A stretch of 64,000 nucleotides of DNA from NCBI GenBank assembly GCA_029962745.1, contig CM057160.1:1404501-1468500 (forward strand), in the 5' to 3' direction. Position numbers and translations under genes: made by a program. A model generated the notes under the pieces. The model was not told the DNA's origin. It did no database searches and saw only the letters and a list, made by a program, of their open reading frames with translations. Positions within the stretch are counted from its first letter, which is position 1; each line of letters starts with the position of its first letter. Below, in pieces: positions 58,435 through 64,000 of the stretch. This DNA is from Echinometra lucunter. Taxonomy: Eukaryota; Echinodermata; Echinoidea; Camarodonta; Echinometridae.

Positions 58435-58450
58435 GGGGGGGGGGGGGGGG
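58435..58450. repeat. poly(G) run of 16 after a GA tract
   Basis: GAGAGAGA and GACAGA units at 58394-58434 run into 16 G. Confidence 0.95.
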
Positions 58451-58904
58451 CTTAGGGAGGAATAGTGAGACAGGGATGATGAAGTGAGAGGAGTGACAAC
58501 AAAGAGAAGTCAAATACAATGTCAAAGACCCTAAAAAGCACAAGAAAAATCACGACAAAGACTTACTAAAAATTAGTGAACTCACAGGCAATTTCATTGT
58601 AACCTGTTGCAATGTACAAGACCTACAAAAATCATGCGAAAGGTTAGGAGGTTACTGAAAGTATCGAGCATTTCAGAGCACTAGATTACTTAACTACCAT
58701 GAGTGGTGATTTTATAAAGTCTTTTAATCTTGTCAAGATTAAAGTGATAAGAAAAACACCACAAAAGATGATTGGACAGACCAGGTATTGATGAGAAAGG
58801 AGAAAATAAAACCTGTCTGGGTACCCCAATAGATTACCTCATAAAATACATTTAATATCTCAATCAACAGGTGCATAGGCACTTCCCTACAATCATATTG
58901 TCTC

Positions 58905-58969
58905 TTCGGAGCCAGAAGGGCATTAAGGCTGTATAAAATGATATGAGTTAACATCCTTCTGGCTCCAAA
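58905..58969. mobile_element. 65-bp palindromic element, copy 2
   Basis: TTCGGAGCCAGAAGGGCATT at the left and ATCCTTCTGGCTCCAAAT at the right are inverted copies. It is the better-preserved mate of 45362-45425. Confidence 0.8.
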
Positions 58970-61900
58970 TATAAGATAATTCAACACAGCCAAACTACTT
59001 GGTTTTATATAGACAACAGGTGCACTCGACCTTAAATTAACCCATAAGATTCTGGCTTACAACACAGAGTACTAAACTAAATACTCATGATGACAGCAAA
59101 GCTTGTTGCTATGGGTGCAGGGTTAAGATACATTGGTGAGCTTTTTTTATTGAATCTCTTCTCTATTTCACTGTGGTTTTACTCCGTAACAGGTGCAGTG
59201 AGCTCCCAATTAACCCATAAGAGTCTAATCCTAGAGTCCATACATTCGAACTGTATATATCATGGGGCATGTTTGTATGTGTGCAGGACTGTGAGGCTTA
59301 ACATAGCAATTTGATGCTTTTTCAGAGCAAATGTGCTTAGAGATAGTGATTCGTAAGGATTATATTCCAGACGGATTTAATTGACGATGGCTCATCCTCT
59401 TGTGTGACAAACGTAAAGAAAAAGAAGTATTCCATGTTTCTTACTCAGATTTGTGTTTACATGTAGTAAAAAAAATGTTTTCATAAAACCTCCATAAAAC
59501 TCTAAAATAATCTCAAGTGCAAAAAATTAAAGATTTGAATTATTTGGAACTTTCAGTCAATGCTATATTTATGCTGACAGAAATCTTCAAATAGGCAAAA
59601 TGTTAATTTCCCCAAGTGCACTTAAAGGGGATGCCTGATTTTCCTACATACATCTAAGCAGAACATTTCTTTTTACTATTAAGAAAAAGCACGCATTCTG
59701 GAAAAGGTGAAAGATAATGTCGTGAGCTTTCACATTCTTTTTATATCAGAAGAATATCACAGTAAAAAGTTCTCTAAGAAGATGTGCCCTACAGATACTC
59801 TTATATTCAAAATAAGAAAAGAAAAAGTTGAAATGTTCAGGCTGAGCATTAATGCCAGACTTGTGTGTGGTCCCATATACTGAATTTGTCTTGGCAGCCC
59901 AAGTGTCTATTGGGGAAAGGGAAAAATGTCAAATTCAGAGTCTCACTTTTTCAATCAATTCAATAATCCCCACATCTCACACGGGACCTCTGTGTTAATG
60001 TATAACTTATCTAACTTTCGCAGTTCCTTGAAACAGTTTCTTTTGCATTGTAATCGCATAACCAAAACTCAAGCTTACCTTTAAATTTGCTCTAATAAAA
60101 TTTACTTCTGACCCATGAACATTGATATGTCCATATCTACCAGAGATAAACCTATATATAAAAGGGTTAGATGTACATCTTAGGTTTCCAAACTCACATG
60201 AAGGCCTTACTGCATTTGGTATGGGTAGACTTCCAACAAAAAAGAAAGAATATATGTTTCTTCATACACAGGATTTAAACAAATAACATTTCAAATATGT
60301 ACTAGCAACTGTTCAGTCAAAATCCAGTCATTTCTTCAAAAGTAGTATAATGCTGAACTCTTAACCTCCTTTAACATACATGATTGAATAGGTAATTGGT
60401 CTCACATTGGGCACAAGCTAGTACATGTAGTTCCATCATTTGAGACTGGGATGATTGTTTGCATCTAAATATAAAGAAAATCTTTCTAAAATTGTTTTTC
60501 ACAACTCTGAAAACCTTCATGGTTCTAAAATTATTGGAAACAATGGAAGATTTGAGTAGTTAAGACAAACACAATATACCACAGTCACAGAAAATCCTAT
60601 TTTCATAAACAAAGGATTATCTGATATTGAACATGGCACGCTGTTGGAACTGGCAGTGTGCCAGTACAAGACTCGCAATCAACAAGCTAGCAGCTGAAAA
60701 TAGTTGGCCATGTCACTCTCGGGATATACGTAGAAATATCTTTTGACCAATTCACCCCCTCTTTCTTTCATTCCAACTGAATGACAAGGTACAAGCATAT
60801 GTAAGTATTGTCTTAAGATAATTTGGTAAAGTTAATGATAGTCATTTGTTCATGTGATTGTTGCTTGAGTGCTGCTGCCTCATAAGCTCCCTCTTGAGTT
60901 TTATAGTGGAAATTATTCAAAGCAATAAAAATAAAAGATACTGAATAAAAGGTATAAATACACCAGGGCTTTTCATTTAACAGTCTGCTCCATGGAAAAA
61001 GACTTTGATAGGGCAAGAGCTAATGCGATGAATAAAACCATTTTCCATCATTTCAGTAGAGAATAATCAAAGCTAATTATGGTTATCTACACCTCATTCT
61101 TTGTTCAAAAATCTGTTTTGTACACTGTAAAAAAATGCTTTTGTGAACCCAATCACTTATCTGCTTTATACCACACCTAAATTTCATCCTGCTGATGCCA
61201 TATACATGCACCAATTCTCACATAAAATAGTAGAAATTAGAATCCTAAATGAAGAAATCTCCTTTACAAACATAACAAGACAACCCACTTGCATGATAAG
61301 ATAAGCAACATGCTGGGGTCAAAGTGACAAGTCTGACAAATATCAGTATAGGACATGTTTGATTAACCCATGATGGTGAAAGTAAATATATTACCTTGCC
61401 TCAGGTAGAACTCTCTTTGCACAAATTAACAAAATCCTCTCAACATTTATCCTAATTCTGTCATCTGATGACAGACAAAATGTCCTCTCCTGCTACCGTC
61501 AGGACAGCCAATCGAGATTAGAAAAAGCACTCTGCAGCCTCCTGGTCCATTGCTGACAAAATCTTGGTCCTGACGATCAGGTTTGATAGCCAGTCATTTC
61601 ATTCCAGACGGATCTTCCTGACTGGACGATACAACTTAGCGTCTTAGTCATGCCACAGCTTTCTTCTGGGTCTGTTCTGACTCTTCTGTTAGTAGAATTG
61701 GTCAGATGTCATCTTACAGATAAACTCAATGCTGACAGTACTATTTACAAGCCAACTAAAGGTTTATCAACTCATGAAAAAAGCATGCTTTTTCAGAAAG
61801 TAAGAACATCCTCATTACAATCTGGTTGGTTATCAATCAGCGGTGCCTACTCTCTGATAGTCTCACAAATAGGTACATCCATTCATCTATAGATGATAAA

Positions 61901-62433
61901 AATAATATTCCAGGAAAAGCTCTCTATTGTTCAGTTCAAGCCAATGTAATGCATACAATTACAGATGTAGTAACTCGTGGCAGATGGTGTTGTTTCTCAT
62001 GCAGTCAGAACTGAGTGCATTAACATATAAATTATGTTTGGCAAGAGGTACAAAATGTAGATCAGTGTTAAAGTCTAACTGCTTGCTGGGTGCCTTGTCT
62101 GTTCAAGACAATGGCCATCAAGGCTTTCCATCTACATATATCTCTGGTTATCTGTAATGTGCTGTGAAGTCTAATAGTGGGTTTTTTTTCATGCTAATAA
62201 ACGGGTATTCTATAGGGGTATTTCCTGATGTAATGATTGAAATCATATACTCTGACAGATAAAGAGCTTTACTTTAAGTGATATTACTCATATTTCTCTA
62301 CTTGTGATATTTTTTCAACAGGAAGAGGAAATGTTTTGAAATTTACAGAGTTAAAGTCTACCAATCACCAAAAGACTATTTTGCTCTGTACATTAGAGAT
62401 CCATTGTCACTATACCATAGTCCAAAATAAAGG

Positions 62434-62478
62434 CTTTTTGATATGAGCTTTTTGATATGAGCTTTTGATATGAGCTTT
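62434..62478. repeat. 16-bp direct repeat, three units
   Basis: GCTTTTTGATATGA occurs three times in a row with a one-base length difference. It abuts the reversed dispersed repeat that follows. Confidence 0.8.
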
Positions 62479-62535
62479 AGGCTGTTTGATTCCATAAATG
62501 CCATTATTGTGTGGTCTTATGTTATTCTATATTTC
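62470..62535 (-). repeat. dispersed repeat, copy 3 (partial, reversed)
   Basis: Read on the minus strand it gives AATAACATAAGACCACACAA, then GGCATTTATGGAATCAAACAG, matching copies 1 and 2. Confidence 0.5.
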
Positions 62536-63909
62536 TTTCAAACTCCTTATAAACTGCTCACACTGAGAATGACCGGTTAAGTTCTCTGGAGGCTATCTCA
62601 CAAATTATCTTTTCAGGTGACTGCTACACTTTAACAAAATACATTTCGACTCTGGCTTCTAAAGAGAGGAAAGCTCAAAGTTATCATGTTACTTGAGGGA
62701 GTAAAATCCACAACCTGAGATTTAATTTTAAAGCAAACAAAAAAAGTGAACAATATGATCATTTTACAATAAGATAAAGCTTTTTGATGAAGAAGCTCGA
62801 AGATATATGTTTTAGACCTTGAATATTCCACAGTGAAATTACATAACATCATAATAATAGCTGCATTTGAAATAAAAAACTTTGAAATAAAACAAGAGGT
62901 TCATCTGAGATTCTAGGGGAATCTTGCATGCGAACATTGTGTTTAAATGCAGCTCAAGTAAAACACAAGTGATATATTCCTGACTGGTTCAAACTCAAGT
63001 TGTAAAGATTTTCTTTTCTCTTTAAGCTGAACTCTCTCTAAATACAAGCATCAAGCTGGTTCATTATTTTACAAAGCTTAAGGATTTTTGTTTTGACTGC
63101 AGAATCCACATTGTCACTTCAGAAATCCAGGGTAGTCTGCTTTTTCCTCTCTCCATAGAGACTGGGACACGCTCTCAGCACGTGGCTAATGTTCCTCAAA
63201 GCCGACATGGCTTCATTAATTCCAGCGTGAAGTGACACGATTATTCAGGTGACGGTGAAGGGATGGTAAAAGGGAATCTGATTGGAGATGGGAACAGGAT
63301 GGTGAGTCAGGAGTTAGGAGTGACTTGATTAAGACTAGTTCAGGTATGCAGTGGCAAACCGCTTTAAAAAAAAAAGGGTGTTTTTTGTATACAAAGCAAA
63401 TGATATATGATTTGGCACGTAGTAACCCGGGTACCATCATAACCCAAGGTATGGTGCAATCTTGCGTCCATCAGAATACAGTATGCAATGTTGTCAGGGG
63501 ACTTTTATGTCACGATTGGTGATAACGATCCCAAAGCCAATTTTCCTTCTTTTATGATGACCTGTGACATATACTGGACCCTGGAAAATAATTGTAATTC
63601 AGGGATAAAAGGCCTTTCTTTCATTCTCAATGCCTCAAGTTCCTTCATTGATGATGTAAATCAAATTCAAGGCAGTTCTCCATCGGCTTTTTGTTCCGAA
63701 CCTTGCATACTGTATTATCTTACAGGAATTCCTCACTTTGTGCTGCTGAGTCTGTGCCAAGTTTCACTCACTAAAACAGGCCACAGACCTGCACACTCAA
63801 GGGTATTCCCCTTACAAGTTACAGTCAGCCTCGTGGATCAACACTGAAAGGTAAGGGTGGGTCAAAATAAACTTCTTTGATAATGATGATAATAATTACA
63901 TTTATCTAA

Positions 63910-64000
63910 CCCTTGACATGTACAGGAATTATTTAAAGCCTTATTTGATCAGCTTTTATTCTTCAAAATGGCAACACCAACATTCTTATTTTATTGCTAC
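63910..64000 (-). mobile_element. TTAA-type MITE, copy 3, cut by the window end
   Basis: Read on the minus strand, it matches the right-hand 90 bases of 15676-16087: AATGTTGGTGTTGCCA, GAAGAATAAAAGCTGATCAA, TTTAAATAATTCCTGT. The terminal motif is degraded (CTAACCCTTGACATGTACAGG on the plus strand). It continues beyond 64000. Confidence 0.7.

Larger units (their letters stand above)
57407..64000. other. upstream intron, no exon recognised
   Basis: I searched for an MGN...Cys-rich SIF-type first exon ending two bases into a codon and found none. Contents: a MITE (57978-58173), GA tract with G16 (58394-58450), palindromic element copy 2 (58905-58969), a 16-bp direct repeat (62434-62478), a reversed dispersed-repeat copy (62470-62535) and a truncated TTAA element at the window end. 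The rest is AT-rich. The promoter of the long form is probably outside the window. Confidence 0.55.

Noticed and set aside
61500..61560. Candidate long-form first exon starting MDQEAAECFF on the minus strand
   Set aside because: Runs into a stop after ten codons with no donor, and lacks the MGN start expected from SIF.
63488..63847. 119-codon open frame on the plus strand
   Set aside because: No recognisable domain, no splice or promoter context, ordinary intron-like composition; a chance frame.

Overview
The window reads as a piece of a large, intron-rich, AT-rich animal genome, most likely an echinoderm (sea urchin or relative) or other marine deuterostome. This is inferred from the long introns, the dense load of short inverted-repeat transposons, a tRNA-derived SINE, and a protein that keeps both arthropod-like and vertebrate-like parts of its family. 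No species can be named from sequence alone.

One protein-coding gene fills almost the whole window, on the minus strand from 57406 down to 3116. It encodes a TIAM / Still life (SIF) type Rac guanine nucleotide exchange factor. I could chain 24 coding exons whose splice phases agree at every junction. They give 1787 codons plus stop for the long form, whose first exon or exons lie upstream of 57406 and were not found. A separate first exon at 33975-34046 starts with MGNSKS after an in-frame stop and splices in phase to exon 3, giving a complete 1710-residue short form. Residue numbers below refer to this short form. Domain order is: EVH1/WH1 (long form only, exons 1-2), a serine-rich disordered region (exon 3), PHn-coiled coil-Ex (exons 4-9), an acidic linker (10-11), Ras-binding domain (12-14), PDZ (14-16), DH (17-20), C-terminal PH (21-24) and a Ser/Thr-rich tail. 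The family activates Rac1 at membranes and cell contacts. PHn-CC-Ex places the protein at the membrane and binds scaffold partners, RBD and PDZ take inputs from Ras-like GTPases and receptor tails, and DH-PHc does the nucleotide exchange.

By region: 1-3115 is 3' UTR and downstream sequence. 3116-6121 holds the tail and PHc exons. 10199-12495 is the DH cassette. 13628-18060 is PDZ and RBD. 18203-22339 is the linker, Ex and coiled coil. 28521-30887 is PHn. 31293-32564 is the large Ser-rich exon. 33975-34046 is the alternative first exon. 45853-45974 and 57225-57406 are the EVH1 exons. 57407-64000 has no exon I can support.

The introns hold most of the unusual material: families of short terminal-inverted-repeat elements (several flanked by TTAA), elements nested inside others, a 561-bp inverted-repeat element carrying a 21-bp array, a fold-back element, a SINE, LINE 3' ends, partial copies of two of the gene's own exons, a 660-bp GTA-type microsatellite beside a splice donor, and many poly(G)/poly(C) runs. 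No second gene, CRISPR array, functional tRNA or rRNA was found.
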